In this document: positions 23,577 through 36,545 of the stretch, piece by piece
Layout of the letters: every line of letters begins with the position of its first letter
Numbering within the stretch: the stretch's first letter is position 1
Origin: Lineus longissimus
Lineage: Eukaryota > Nemertea > Pilidiophora > Heteronemertea > Lineidae
NCBI RefSeq assembly: GCF_910592395.1
Contig: NC_088313.1
Span: 7,378,501-7,442,500, forward strand
Reading direction: 5' to 3'
Length of the DNA stretch: 64,000 nt
Position numbers and translations under genes: made by a program
Notes under the pieces: model-generated
Told to the model about the DNA's origin: nothing
The model's database searches: none
The model's input: only the letters and a program-made list of their open reading frames with translations

Positions 23577-24474
23577 CCATAGATGTGATGTACCGTTGAG
23601 CATCATAGTAACTGATAAGAATTACTAGTCTAATAAAGTGAAAAATGATAGAATTAAAGTTGCCAGTGTTCATTATTGTGAATAGAAAGTGATTGTGATC
23701 AATAACTGCACCATTAAGTTTAATTGGTGAAAGGTGCTCATTTTTTAGCAATTTTCAAAATTTTGCCCCACAACTGAAGGGGTTAATATAAAGGTCCTTT
23801 ACCCCTGTTGCTTAGTTAGGTATCAAAAAACTACCCACTATAGTGCTCTAGAATTCTGCATCAGTTGGCTTCCAATAGTCTAACTCCCTTGGGCACAGCA
23901 TGGCATAGAGTTTAGAGAGCCGTGGATTTTGACTTACCCCTTCCGCCCATGACCTTTTGACCTCTAGTTGACCCCAAATTGACCCAATTAGAAAACAATT
24001 GATCTCAAAATGTAGCACACCTTATAAGCTTTCCACAGATACCAAATATGATGGAAACATTTATGTGGAACCCTTTGAAAAATGCAATAACATTTGCCCT
24101 ACCCCTAAATTTGGGGGCGATTTTCCACTGCTCCGAAAATACAAAAGTAGGCTGAAAAATTAGTTTCGCGGATGATTTGCCCGAGCAGGCCTCTGGAATC
24201 TGATGCAGAATGATCCACTCTACAAAAAAATATTAGAAACAAAAGTATGTCATGACGTGACCCAGTTGCTCCTGTTTTATGCACATTTCTGAGGTCTGGC
24301 ACCCCTACTACTTTAATATTTTAAAAAACAGCCGCAGGAGGTTCAGAAGCAAAATGCATATCGACGGCTGAAGAGGGTCGCTTAGTTTACGATAAGTTCC
24401 ATTATTTCTCGCTAGAGGGTCGACACCAAAATATTGGTTATTTGGTTTGCTAATAGACGGCAACATAACACAGT
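23577..24474. other. Spacer between Academ-like and Helitron relics
   Basis: Non-coding. It has 'ccttttgacctctagttgacc' GACC-rich words at 23950 and a poly-A-rich stretch. No gene was recognised; it could be part of either neighbouring element. Confidence 0.35.
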
Positions 24475-24531
24475 AACAGTGAACAGTCTACTGTTCATGT
24501 GAAAAATATCAACAGTAAACTGTTCACTGTT
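24475..24531. repeat. 21-bp-stem hairpin abutting the Helitron helicase
   Basis: AACAGTGAACAGTCTACTGTT (24475-24495) pairs with 24511-24531 with a single mismatch around a 15-nt loop. The Helitron helicase frame ends exactly at this hairpin. Confidence 0.85.
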
Positions 24532-27500
24532 TCCGAGCGGAGCATGCTCTGCCTATCAGCAGCAGGTCTTGCGCAAATTGAGCATTGTCACTATTTGCGT
24601 TTGCCATTGTTACTCTCATGTTGGTGTTCATTTTCATAACTTTGGCATGTGTCCATAAGGGTGAAGCTTTGAGGCAGGCATCCACTATGTCGGGGCGACT
24701 ACCATGTCTGATGACTGGTAATATTTGGCGCCAGTCACCTGAGAAGACGACAGTTTTACCACCAAAGGGTTTGTTGTTATCTCTGACGTCTTGTAGTGTG
24801 CGACTGATTGTTTCATAGACAGTCCTGTGTCCCATGGTGACTTCGTCAATCACCAATAATTTGCATTGCCGGAATAACTGTGCAGTTGTGCTTCTCTTGG
24901 ATATTCTATACATGGAGGTATCATCCAGGACTTGTACTGACTACTGGTACTTTACATCGGGAATGTAAAGTTCTGCCATTGGGGAGAAGTGTAGCAGCTA
25001 TTCCACTTGTTGCTGTCGCCAGGGCAATATGGTTTTGAGAGCGGATTTTTGCCAGAAGTGTAGTCAATAAAAATGTCTTTCCTGTTCCTCCCGGAGCATC
25101 GATTGCAAATATCTGTCCTGTGTCGTTGTTGACTGATTCAAGAATAGCATTGTAAATGACTGCTTGTTGTTCATTGAGGAGAGGTTCGTTTTGTCGTAGT
25201 ACGTTTGTAAATGTTTCTGTATCATAGTCCATTTCATCACGGAGCTCTTGGGGAACACGTGTTGATGTCATATTTAGGTCTGGTTTTGGGAGATTGAAGT
25301 GTGCGAGGTCATATCCATTTCGTTCTAGGTGCCCTTGAATATCTATAAGCACTTCGTTGATGATGTCTTCAGTTAGTTCCTGGATGTGTCTCTGGTGTAG
25401 AAGGTCCTCAGCTAAGTTACGCTTGTGTTTCTCCCAGAATTGTAGTGCCTTCGTTGGTTGGATCCACATTAGAACGGTTGCAAATGTTTGTCTCAAGTTT
25501 GGTCCGAATTGAACTGATGCTGCTTCTTCCAGAACATTGTCAATTTCACTGTCATTATCCAGAATGCCCAGGTTTAGGCATGCATCTTTGTATGTTGCGT
25601 ATCGTTCACCTCTGATTGTGCGCAAGTCCTCAAAGCTTTGTGGTCCTGGTATGTGGTAGAGGAGCATTCGGAGGTAGTACAACTCAGATTGGTGTGGATT
25701 GAGATTTACAACTGGGATTCTTCCAATCATGTCCGACTTGTCGTCATCTGATGCAGAGTTCATTTTAGTGAGTTTGTTCTTTCTTTTCACCCACTTGTTT
25801 GTTGCCCATCTATAATTGTGGTAAAGGTCCGGGTACAGTATTCTTTGAGCACTTGTGTCGGTTTTGTTCAGTTCGAAGAACTGTGTCAGCTTTGTGTCTG
25901 GGGGTGGTTGACTGGCTTTTTCTCTCACATTTTCTGCTGTGAATAGGACGGTCTGTTCATTTGGGAGATGGAGGGGAAGTTTTGTGACGGGTGGATACTT
26001 GTTGAGAATGGTGAAATCGTACGTGCGCCAGTAGGCTTCTTAAGCACCGACATATCGGGCATTGGCGTATCTTTCAATCTCATTGTTTGTATTGTCGATG
26101 GGAGTTGCGTTCCCTAACGCCATCATGACTCGATCAGATCCCTTACACGTGTACTTGTATAGGTATTTGACGCAACTGACACTGATGACGGCTTCCACAT
26201 TTATGTGGGAGTTGTATTTCAGGCTGAGGAAGGGGTTGTAGGGAACTACCCATCTGTTGTCGGCCGTGAATTGTTGTCCTTGGACTTTCATGGAGTGCGA
26301 ATTGCCGCCTGTTTCTGGTGATCTCCTTCTGTATTGGGGGTATAAGCCTTCGGCAAAATGAGTGGCATCACGTATTTCCTTTGGGTAGTTCTTGGAGCAA
26401 GATTGTTGACCATTGGATGTGACCATACATGGGCTGGATGGATTCACTGGACCGCATGGTCCGTGGATCATGTGTCTGGTGACTATCTGATAGAGTTCTG
26501 GGTTTTCTCTGTTGTACGGGATTTCTGCTGATATGACTTTATTAATGTCTTTTGGTTCTCTAGGGCGGTCAGCCTCTGCCATGATGAGTAGAATGTGCAC
26601 GTGCGGTAGGCCTCTTTTCTGATCTTCTTTCATGGCCGTATAAGCAATGACTTCACAGAGGACTTGATGCTTGGTTAGGTCTTCAAGCAATGCCTTCATC
26701 TTGATGTGAAATACCCTTGTCGTTATATCAGGTCTGTCTTTGGGCTGTTCCTTATCAAATAATGAGGATGTTATTTCTGGCCAATTGGGATTGCAAGTGA
26801 ATGTTACAAAGTAGTGTGGGCGTCCGTGCGTTCTGACTATTGCCATTGCGTCTAGAAAAGCTTCGGCATACCAGCGTGGGCTACCATAGATGGTGGGCGG
26901 AAGAATGATCTTAGTTCCAGCTCTTTGCTCATCGTTTTCAACGACTGCATCAATGAGACCTTGGTACTTCTCTGTCGTATATCACTTTGGTGGTTTTTAA
27001 CCCATCTCAGTCTTTGCGATTCTGCTTTGACGAATGCATCAGTAGCATATTGTTGTGTCAAACGTCGAGATTTTAGCAGGAGATTATTTGATTGAGTGCG
27101 AACTTGAAGACGGTAACGATAGAATTCTGCTGGCGACACTTTTTTGTTGCCTGTTGCATGTGAAATACCGTCTGTGTAGCCATCTGTTCCTTGTGGGAAG
27201 AGGAGAATATAGTGCAATGGGTCATAACTTCTATGCCTTTCGTTAATTCTTCTCATTTGTCCACTTTTGCTTTGGATTATGACATCTAAATCACCCAGTT
27301 GTTGTCCTGGCATTTAAACAGCGACTTCACTGCCAGTCGGTAGGTTATATCGGCTTGCATGTTCGGCGGATGGTTTTTTGTCTGCATTCAAAATTAGCTG
27401 CACATCTGCATGTGCATTTGAGAAGTCGAGGGCTCCTTTTAGGGACTGCACATAAGGATTGCAAACATGAAGTGCGTCTTGGAGAATGGGTAATGTAGTC

Positions 27501-28386
27501 CGTGTTAGGTGCGTGTTATATCTCAGTCTGTTATCTATCTCATGTTCCGTGTCATGAAAATATATTTGTGCGAACTTTGGGTGGTCATCACCTGTTGGTA
27601 ATAGGGAGCCAATAAGATGGAATACCTTGCCTTGAATTTTAAATGTTGGGTTGAAACCTGGTAGATAGTGTTCATTGCAGCCGATTGAAGCTAGTGTGAG
27701 GGAGTTGTTGTACGATCGTATGTTATTGAGAAAGTGTTCGTTTTCGTATAGTTTCTGAATTTGAGGGGGGGGGCATTGGGTATTGGAGTTAAATTGACTT
27801 TTCCTTTCTCACAACAGAATCCTGGGCGTTCTTCCTGCCAACGATATGCGTAGCAGTGTGGACACACATTGTTTGCGTTATATAATGATGGAAGCGTGTG
27901 GGATCTCAGTTGTTTTGGGATGTCATTTTCCTTGAAAAAATCTATATCATTTATTGTCCCTAACCGTCTTTTTAACTGAACAGCTTCTGCAATGTGACGT
28001 TGGGAGTCCTGGACACTTTCTATGAGCGTACATGATCGTGGCTCCTGATTGTCGGTGGTTGTTTGTGGTACTGTTTCATTCGAACCGTTCGGTTCCTGAC
28101 TGGTCTGTTGATGTCTATTTTTGCTTATTTCTGGTGGTACGGGTTCATTTGAGACGGACGGTTCCTGACTGGTCTTGGCATATGAATGTTCAGTTGTTTG
28201 TGGTGGAATGGCTTCGTTGCGAGAGTCCTGGCTGGTCCGTTGCTCTCTGAAAGTGCGTTGGCGAATCCTTTGCGAAGCTCGACGTTCATTTGTTTCCTCG
28301 GGAGCCTCGTTTAACCTGCGTCTCTTGACCGACAGTGTCTTGGATGATCTTCTTGAGAGTTTGCTCTTACGTTTTGTTCTGGTCAT
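24524..28386 (-). pseudogene. Helitron Rep/helicase, decayed and 3'-truncated
   Basis: Read on the minus strand: a basic N-terminus; CPHCYAYRWQEERPGFCCEKGKV, a Helitron zinc motif, near 27.85 kb; then GCNEHYLPGFNPTFKI. The Helitron-like N domain follows (SYDPLHYILLFPQGTDGY near 27.2 kb), then the HUH Rep domain (FVTFTCNPNWPEI, GLPHVHILLI, CVKYLYKYTCKG). The PIF1-type helicase has Walker A DAPGGTGKTFLL, Walker B LLVIDEVTM and VVFSGDWRQILPVI. Helitrons move by rolling-circle replication using HUH nicking and this helicase. Damage seen: frame change near 27.7 kb, in-frame TAA at 27314, frame change near 26.85 kb, TAA at 26040 and frame change near 24.92 kb. The last helicase motifs are also missing where the frame meets the hairpin at 24531. 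The element's TC and CTAG ends were not located. It is dead. Confidence 0.9.
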
Positions 28387-28446
28387 TGTCTTCTAATCAA
28401 CAGTCCTGGAAAGAGTGCGAAGTTGTTTAAGGGGGGACCATACTCG

Positions 28447-30136
28447 AAAACACTTTTTCCTTATTTTACAGAGTTCCAGCTTCATACTTGCAGGGATTGT
28501 AGGCGGGGGGGGTCAAACTGTACCAGTTCAAAATTTGAAAAATTCAAAATGGCGCCCGTTGCCATGGTAACGGCGGCCATCTTGAATTTCGGCTGCCAAA
28601 CTTCATGCAAATATGTGACCCGCTCTAGCAAAACTAGGCGCTTGTCGCATCTGAACTTGACAGGTTGATACGGACTTGTTGTTCATTTCCCTATTGTAGA
28701 CCTTTTGTGAAATGTGACTAAATCAGTTTGTAATAGTAGGTATCACAAACAAAAAATTGAAAGTGCTTTGATGGCTCAATTGTATTTTTATTTTGAAAGA
28801 CCTCTTGAAACCATTTACAAAACCACTTAGTTTTTGAAAATCGGTCCACAATTGCCCGAGATATGTCCATTTTACTATTTTTCCAACCACCGCTGGACCA
28901 TTTTTCGACCATTTTACCCCAATCTGACATTGTGGCTGGGACCATCTTCAGCCACCTAATGTTAAGCAACTAAGGGTACATATGGCTCAAGGACACCTTT
29001 TCTCTAAAGTATACTAGTCATAGGTGATGTTCAGTGTTTTCCAGAGACTTGGCTATCATATTCTTGGAAATATTAGCCGTAAAAAAAGCCAGGATCTACA
29101 AAGAATCGCTTGCTCCTTCGAGTGCCAAACACAGCCAAACTGTGTCCGGGACCATTTTCAGCCACCTCTTATTTAATATTTAGGTGTATTAGAGCCATGC
29201 ATACTCTTTTCTCATATATACCTAGTACATAGATGGTGCCCAATTTTTTCCAGGGGTTTAAGAATCATATTTTTGAAAATATAGGCTGCCAAAAATGCCA
29301 AAATCCTCAAAACGACCCTGTCCCGGCAATGACAAAAAACACCGCGAAAACGTGAAATCGACCCGTCTTGATTCTGCCGCAGAATTTTTGTTACTAGAGA
29401 TAACTTGATGAAATTTGGTGTGCTTATAAGGCACATATAGAAGAATAGTTATGCAAGATATGAAAGGTATAGCTAATTTCCAAGATACATTTCTTTTGGA
29501 CACAATTTGTTTAAAAAAAGCTGACTCAGCGGAATTATCGAAAAAACATGAAATACCGAAATTCTCCAATTTTCATTCTGCTGTAGAATATTTTTTACCA
29601 GAGATAACTTAATAAAATTTGGTGTGCATATAAAGCATAGCTAATATGATTAATATGCACAATATGAAGTTATGAAGTTAATAGCTTATTACTAAGTTAT
29701 ATTTTCTGAGAAGATGTATTGGCATAATTTGAAAAAATGCAGAATCGGCAAAAAAACGTGAAATTCACAAATTGCGATTTACAATAAAAGAGAAATGACT
29801 TTGTTATGCAGTCATTGACAAAAGGAATGCTATTTCACAGGAATGATTTGATAAACATCTTTTAAACCATTGCACAATTTAAATTTTTCTGAATAACATC
29901 CCAACGAAGTAGATTGCACTGGCAGAGTACTGGAACTGAGTAATCATGACGCATTTCGGACACCGAATGGATAGACAGAGGAAAACATAGGTAAAATAGC
30001 TTGAATCTGTATTCAGTAGAAATCCATTTAATCTTCCCTCAATACTCCGCCAATGCAACCACAGACAAACATGGGCAATATGAATAAGAAAATGTAGCTC
30101 AATCCCTGGTCACAACTTGTTACAATACATAATTGA
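28447..30136. repeat. Non-coding stretch with two diverged tandem duplications
   Basis: 'gggaccat(c/t)ttcagccacct' and the ~150 bp after it occur at about 28936 and 29150. 'agagataactt(g/a)at(g/a)aaatttggtgtgc' and neighbours occur at about 29397 and 29600. All copies are diverged. No coding region was recognised. The sequence lies 3' of the 938-aa gene. Confidence 0.5.
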
Positions 30137-33100
30137 TTACTGGGACTGGCTTGAACTGTATATTTCCTTGAATTCCTCAAACATAGATTGAATGTTCTGA
30201 ATGTCAGGAACACACCAAATACGACCATTTTGAGTAGTTACTTCAAAGTCCATGTGGAAAACATGTGTGCTCATAACTTTTTCAATATCTTCACTATCCG
30301 GGTATTTGAACAATGTTCCGCGGTAGCAGCGTAGGAACTTCACTGTGGCATTCATTTCATCCTCAACTTCAACCACTTCTCCAATATAGCACTTCTCATC
30401 ACTACAGGCAACAGCTACCCAGCAGCCTTGGTGTGTGAAACGACACTGTTTGAGCTCTATCCTCGCCTTTTTACTGCCACTAGGTTCCGCTTCATCATGC
30501 CCATCATCACTAACATCATCAAGGTCGCTACTGATAGTTCTCTTTCTCTTCCTTTTCGTCTTTCGTCTTTCCCCTGAAACATAATTTGAAATACATGTAG
30601 ATTAGATCAGAATATAACAATTTATAGGATAACAGGGATTGACATAAGAATTTTGCAGGGCACCCATTTTAAGGCCACTTTAGCTAAAAGTAGCCTTCTG
30701 AAAAGGAAAATATGAAAGGTCAACTTTGAGGGCACAAGGCCAAACAGGGAGGGCACCACGGCAAATGGCCTTGGTGCCTCGGCTTATGTCTATCCCTGGG
30801 ATAATGACAGATCTGAGCTCAAAATGAGCCAGATAACTGCATTACAGGCTTACAACGATCAGGAATTATTGGCATTGTACTATAAACTGATAACTAACCT
30901 GGTAACATTGACAGAAATGAATTCTTATGTTCTTATTTACCGTTAGTAATTGTCTTTGTTTTTTTGGCGGGATTCGTCTTCTTGGTTTTCTTCTGTTTTT
31001 CGGTTATTGGTTCAAGAGCGGTGGCAACACTGTTGTCTTGGGAAATTGCAGCCTGCACTTCATCTGAAAATAGTGAAGAATGATATTCGATTCCATTTGA
31101 AAATAAGGGCAGATGATGTACCAAGTACCAGATTAGTTCTACATAGTAGAATTAGAGGTAAGTGTCATTAAAATAGAACTCACCCATATCATAAATCTTG
31201 TGAAGATTGTCTATCAGTTGGGTGGAAGTCAGATTTGTCAACTTGAGGTAATCACCATCCTTTAGGCTCAGGACTGACTTCAGGTATCGGACTTGATTCT
31301 TCAGTGCTGTCCTCTTTGCAGTCTCGGTGTGGAATTTGTCGGTCAGTTGCTTCAGACTATGTTTATCTTTGCAAAGTCCTCCTTGCTTCATTACAAGGTT
31401 GATAATAAATTGGCGTTGCTTGGCCTGCTTTTGCACCTTCAGATTTTTCTGCCGCAAGTTCTCTGCCATTCTGTCTGCAGTCTTCTTCAAAACCTGTCTC
31501 TCTAATTCCTGGTGTGCGGCGCGCATCTTTTTCCCTTTCTTTCTAGCTGTGGCCAGTAACTCCTGCTGCATACTTTCAACTTTTGTGTTTAGCCATTTAG
31601 AGATTGTTACATTTCTCTTAAGCATGTGTAGAGTCGAATGATGGAATAAGCTACAGTGTCGCATCTTTTGTTGATAGAAGTCGAGGTCTCCGAAGGCATA
31701 CTCCCCTACTAGATTAGTAAGATAACAATGTTTCATTCGTGCCCTCTCGTTTTCTGTTGCATCCTGGCTGAACCTGCACCCAGGCAGAAAATCGACTAGC
31801 TGCCTTTCAGTGACATCTTTGAACCCTTGTAGAAACTCTTTCAATGCTCGGAGAGTAATACCAGTACTAGTGCCCTCGTTGGCCTGGGGAGTGTAGAGTT
31901 GTTCAAACATACCCTGGACTGGGATTTTGAATTCCTCAAACATCACTGCATCTCTTTGGAGAAGGAGTTCTGGGGCATCAATCCACCTTTCAATCCACTC
32001 TAGCATTCCTTGCACAAACTTGTGGAAGTCCACATACTCTGTTTTACTTTCGATAAGTAGCCAGTATGGTCCCGTGATTTTCAAATACAATATACCAACA
32101 GCTCTCATGACTGCATGAACTATCTCACACTGATTGTCTGCTAAAACGCTCGCCAACTTCTGATTTAGATCTTTCATGTGTCCTCCGCTGAGGAACTCAC
32201 AAATGTCAGGCCTATGGTGGTTGATGGCTACAGCTGCATGGAAAAAGTTATTAAATCTGTTCGATCTAAAACTGCCAATTTCACTTCTTTTGCTAATGTT
32301 ACTGCAATATGCGAGCCAGTAATCACGACAGCCGCTCTTTTCATCCCCCCTGGGGCCCAGTGAATAACAAGTCATGCGGATTAGTCTACCAGTTGCACTT
32401 TCAGAAGAAAAAAATCTCTTGAATCTATCAGTCTTTTCTCTACCAAGTTTTGTGTTGAGTTCCACCTCAAGTGCTTTTTCAAGTGATTTTAACACTTTCT
32501 CTGTTTGCGAACTAAGACCCAACAAAAAATGTGCATTACAATATAGAAATTCCAGATCTGTGTCCGTTCCAAGTTTTTCTTTTCTGTAGGAATTTAACAT
32601 AGAGTTAAATTTCTTATTCACACTGGCACGATCACTCATTGCCGCAAACAGTTTTTCAAGCATCTGCTTAAAAACCTTGTCATGGTCATCCACATCTCTA
32701 TTTGTACCCATAGCATCAATATAGAAGTCACTAAGTTCAGTTAGTATCCCCACAGCACAATCTAGAAAAACTTGACTGTCCTCAAAAGCCATAGGCAGAT
32801 ATCCAAGTGAAAGGTTCTTTTTTCTGTGTAATTTTTCAATTACACAGAAGAAATGTTCATCTGACAGTTTATCAGCTGACATAAATGAATCAAGTTCAAG
32901 CAGTAGTCGATAGGTTATATCACATTGTATATCTATTGCCGTGACATCACGCAGTTTGCGACGAGTTAATCCATGACCTGAACAACATTCACCAACACTG
33001 TCCAAGTCAACATTAATGTTGTAAAATATATCTCTAGTTTCAGATTTCAAACACCTGGACACAATGCTTTCAAGAAGAGCCCTAAATCTGTGTTTCGGGT

Positions 33101-34008
33101 ACTCGGGAAAGAGCTTGGACATCCATTTGATGACAGTCTTCCAAGATGCATCCAGCCGTAACTTGATGGCATAAATTTGCAGGAAAAGTCGATGGGTAGG
33201 CCTGCACGATACCTTCGGGAGAGCCGGTGGTCTACCTCGGCCTGATGCAGAAAACGTAGCTTCCAACTGCCGCTGGACGTCATCATCTGTGCAAAGCAAA
33301 CAAATATCATGCTTTAAAAATTACAATTATTGAGAAATAAATTTCAAAACTATTGTTTCCTTTAGTGTGTTACAGAAATCATGCAAACAAACCAAGAAAA
33401 TGCTTTAAATCCACTGCAAAATCCCATGTTTACAAAAACTATTTTTTTGAACCACCCTGTACAGTGTAAATACACACGAAAATGTACATGAAACCTGCAA
33501 TGCATTCATGTGCACTGAACTAATTTTCAAATTTGAGAATACTGGAATTCCAGATACAATTACAAAATACCGGCAAGATAACAGACCACTGTGAAATATC
33601 TGACGATCATCGTAAGATATAGCATCTCTACTTCATTAGGAATTACTATGAGAAGTTAGTTCCACGTCGTAAGTGATATTTTCGGACATTTTCTCAAGAA
33701 AAATCTTCAAAAACCAGCGCCATTGCCGGCAATCTCTTCGCTCACATTTTGGGACTTGCAACATTCCAACCCTCAATCTCAGAAGATATACCCGTTGTTA
33801 TGAAAAAATTAGCCTGAAATGTTCATCAAGTTAGTTCTGAATTGATTGACGTACTTATTTCAGCAAATATCCTCTCCAGTTTAGTGTCCGAGTCCTCTGA
33901 TTGTTCACCGATTTGAGCGATTTCGCAACCGCGATGGACGCCGCCATGTTTAGATTTGGTGCGGTAGTTTTGGCCGGTGTTTTGTAGCCGCGCATTCTCG
34001 CCATTCAT
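30137..34008 (-). CDS. Unclassified transposase-like protein, intact, 4 exons, 938 aa
   Basis: Exons: 34008-33855, 33286-31184, 31063-30941, 30573-30137. All borders are GT-AG and the phases (1, 1, 1) join to an uninterrupted 2,817-bp frame. The start ATG at 34008 is the first in frame. Features by residue: MSDRAS (268-273); CNAHFLLGL (301-309); RFNNFF (395-400); LKITGPYW (453-460); FHHSTLHMLK (599-608). A long Lys/Arg-rich coiled-coil-like region follows, then KKTKKTNPAKKTK (nuclear signal-like). The C-terminal module starts WVAVACSDEKCYIGEVVEVE. All these motifs recur in the same order in the decayed gene at 50465-56882, but the TDGTSR motif of that gene is missing. The family is, to my knowledge, unnamed; transposase function is inferred from conserved Asp/His motifs, copy number and TTAA ends. 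It could be a domesticated gene. Confidence 0.7.
30633..30798. mobile_element. hAT-like miniature element in an intron
   Basis: CAGGGATTGACATAAG and CTTATGTCTATCCCTG are inverted ends. GGATAA flanks both sides (30627-30632 and 30799-30804). The 166-bp insert lies in the third intron of the 938-aa gene and leaves its splice sites intact. Confidence 0.75.
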
Positions 34009-34481
34009 CGGAGAAAATATTGACAACTAAATATTTTTTCTTGGGGGAAAAAAGCTTTATTTTGATATAAAATTCATATATATACATGACTCCGTTTGGG
34101 AGTTGTAGCGTGTTGAACCTTTGAAATTATTTTTTCGAGGGGATCGTCTATTCTTTTTTCTTTGGAAAAAATACATATCGATAGCTTGTTTGTCAATCTT
34201 CAAACTGAAACCATTGGCAACATGATTCGAGCTCTGGTTAGTCTGCGCGGGGGATTTAAGTGAGCTAGGGGCCAATTAGCACTGGAAATTAGCTGAAACA
34301 AAGGTAATTATTTTGCATAAGTTGCGTTATTGTAGCGTTAGTTTCCTCTAGATTAACAAAATAATATATTATGTGACTGGTACTATTGGAAAGAAGAAGA
34401 ACAAAGCTGTGTTTTGGTATGATTTTTTATTTGAATAGAAGAACAACATTTATACAGTGACAAATTTAAAAACAATGATTT

Positions 34482-35291
34482 TCAGTTTTTCGCATCAATT
34501 ATTGGTGGATTAGTGGGGCACTTGGGATACCTAGTTCTAGCATCCCTGAGTGCCTTGCCCAGTCTTTTCCCCACATGGTTGATACATTCCTCCTTAGATA
34601 CAGGCTTATCATCACTATAAGGATTCAAGTCTTGAATATGGCGATATGTACCAGAATCTCCATCGGACAACATCGTAGTGTAGCATAAGCCATGACGATC
34701 CACAGACCTCATCCATAATATCTCTGCTATGCCCTTCTCCATGGCGTTGGGCGATTGATCCCAGTTGATGTCACAGTCGTGTTTATCTTTCCATTGTCTG
34801 TATTCATCCGAATCTTTATCCATTTTCTCACCTACTGTAGAACAACCATGACAATAGAGGCTAAGGACATGATAGTCCAGGATGAAATTTGTCAGTATAT
34901 CAATCACACAGCCACAGCCGTAGAGTGAAGAGTGTCCTCCTCTTCCCCGCGTCATCCATGAGCCGTCAAACGACACAGTTATATCCGTGACATCAGGTGG
35001 ATCGAGATTGACATCTGCTTCACTATACGCTTGGCGCACACAAAGGGCGGCATGAGCAAGAATATCATTCACAGTTTCTTGTAATGCATCATGGACAGCT
35101 TTCTTGTGTTTTTCATAAGTTCTCTCAGTTATGCAGGGGCTATCCATGAATGTGCACATTTTTTTTAGTCCAACGTAGCCGCTACCCGAGTCCAATGTTC
35201 CTGCCACAAGTCGTCGAGAAACCATGAATGGTACATTAGAACCTGACTCGCCCCCCATCCTATACACATTCTGTTCTAAAACCAACAACAA
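34482..35291 (-). pseudogene. Mutator-like transposase domain protein, central fragment
   Basis: An open frame of 269 residues. Order: RRLVAGTLDSGSGYVGLKKM, TYEKHKKAVHDAL, VTDITVSFDGSWMTRGRGGH (first catalytic Asp), FILDYHVLSLYCHGC, SPNAMEKGIAEILWMRS, LCYTTMLSDGDSGTY (second Asp), EECINHVGKRLGKALRDA. This is the 'Mutator-like transposase domain' found in many invertebrate repeat proteins (the VSFDGTW / LGDGDS / CxxHVxKR series). The C-terminal third is absent: after KALRDA the sequence runs to a stop within 20 residues. Upstream it is interrupted at 35292 by the GGCTCACC repeat. A likely N-terminal piece is at 36745-36950. It is non-functional as it stands. Confidence 0.8.
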
Positions 35292-35296
35292 GGCCT

Positions 35297-35339
35297 TTTT
35301 TGGCTCACCGTAAGGGGAGTCTATATGATAGCGCTGTGT

Positions 35340-35397
<58 letters not shown>

Positions 35398-36545
35398 ATC
35401 CTAACAGTGGCACGTTTCTTAACTGCTAGGGCTATGAACTTGAAACTTTGTGCACAGAATGCCCTAGGTCAGCTGACCTCTGACACTGATTTTCGGTCCG
35501 ATCTGATTCTCTGTTTGGCCACCAGGGGGCCAAATGTCGATATCTAAAAAGTGTGATATCTCGCTTATTAGTGACTTGTTTTCGATAAAACTTTTGTTGT
35601 AGGTACTCATAGCAAATATACATTTTATATTATACGGGTTTTTAATTTGACCTTGTTTTCAAGGTCACAGAGGTCATATGGCGTAAATTGGCCATTAGAG
35701 TGTAAACTATGGCACGTTTCTTAACCACTAAAGCTATGAACTTGAAACTTGGTACATATAACCCCCTATATCACATAGCCTCTGGTGCTGAATTTTGGTT
35801 CGATCTGATTCCTAACTTTGCCACCAGGGGGCCAAAAGTGGAAATCTAAAAAGTGTGATATCTCGCTTATAAGTGACTTGTTTTCGATAAAATTCTTATG
35901 GTACGTACTGTTAGGAAGGATACATCACATGTTATACGGGTTTTCAATTTGACCTACTTTTCAAGGTCACAGAAGTCATATGGCGTAAATTGGCTGTTAG
36001 AGTGAAAACTATGGCACGTTTCTTAACCAGTAAAGCTATGAACTTGAAACTTGGTGCATATAACCCCCTACATCAGATAACGTCTGATGTCGAATTTTGG
36101 CCTGATCTGATTCTTTATTCGGCCACCAGGGGGCCATAACGGAAAAAGGAAGAAGTGCAATATCTTGCTTATTTGAGTGAATTGTTTTCGATAAAATTTT
36201 ATGGCAGGGACTCCTAGCAAGGATACATCACATTTCCTATGATTTTTGGATTTGACCTCCTTTTCTAGGTCACAGAGGTCAAATGGCGTAAATTGACCGT
36301 TCGAGTGTAACTATGGCACGTTTCTTAACTGCTAAAGCTATGAACTTGAAAGTTGGTACATGTAACCCCCTACATCAGATAATCTCTGACACCGAATTTT
36401 GGCCTGATCTGATTCTTGATTTGGCCACCAGGGGGTCAAAACTGAAAAAGTAGGACGTGCAATATCTCGCTTATTAATGACTTTTTTTCGATGAATTTTT
36501 TATTGCAGAGACTCTTAGCAGTCACACGATATTGATCTTGTTGAT
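35297..36545 (+). repeat. GGCTCACC / (CGT)n dispersed repeat inserted in the Mutator-like gene
   Basis: It begins GGCTCACCGTAAGGGGAGTC. A CGT/GTC microsatellite of about 57 bp follows (35340-35397). Then come about four ~300-bp internal repeats, each with 'tggcacgtttcttaac', 'gctatgaacttgaaact', GGCCACCAGGGGG, 'atatctcgcttat' and 'tcaaggtcacagaggtca'. The same blocks are at 18095-18399 and 52333-53326. It separates two parts of the Mutator-like gene. It has no ORF and appears non-autonomous. Confidence 0.8.
35340..35397. repeat. (GTC)n microsatellite
   Basis: 'gtcgtcgtc...' runs without interruption for about 57 bp. It sits near the 5' end of the dispersed repeat. Confidence 0.95.
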
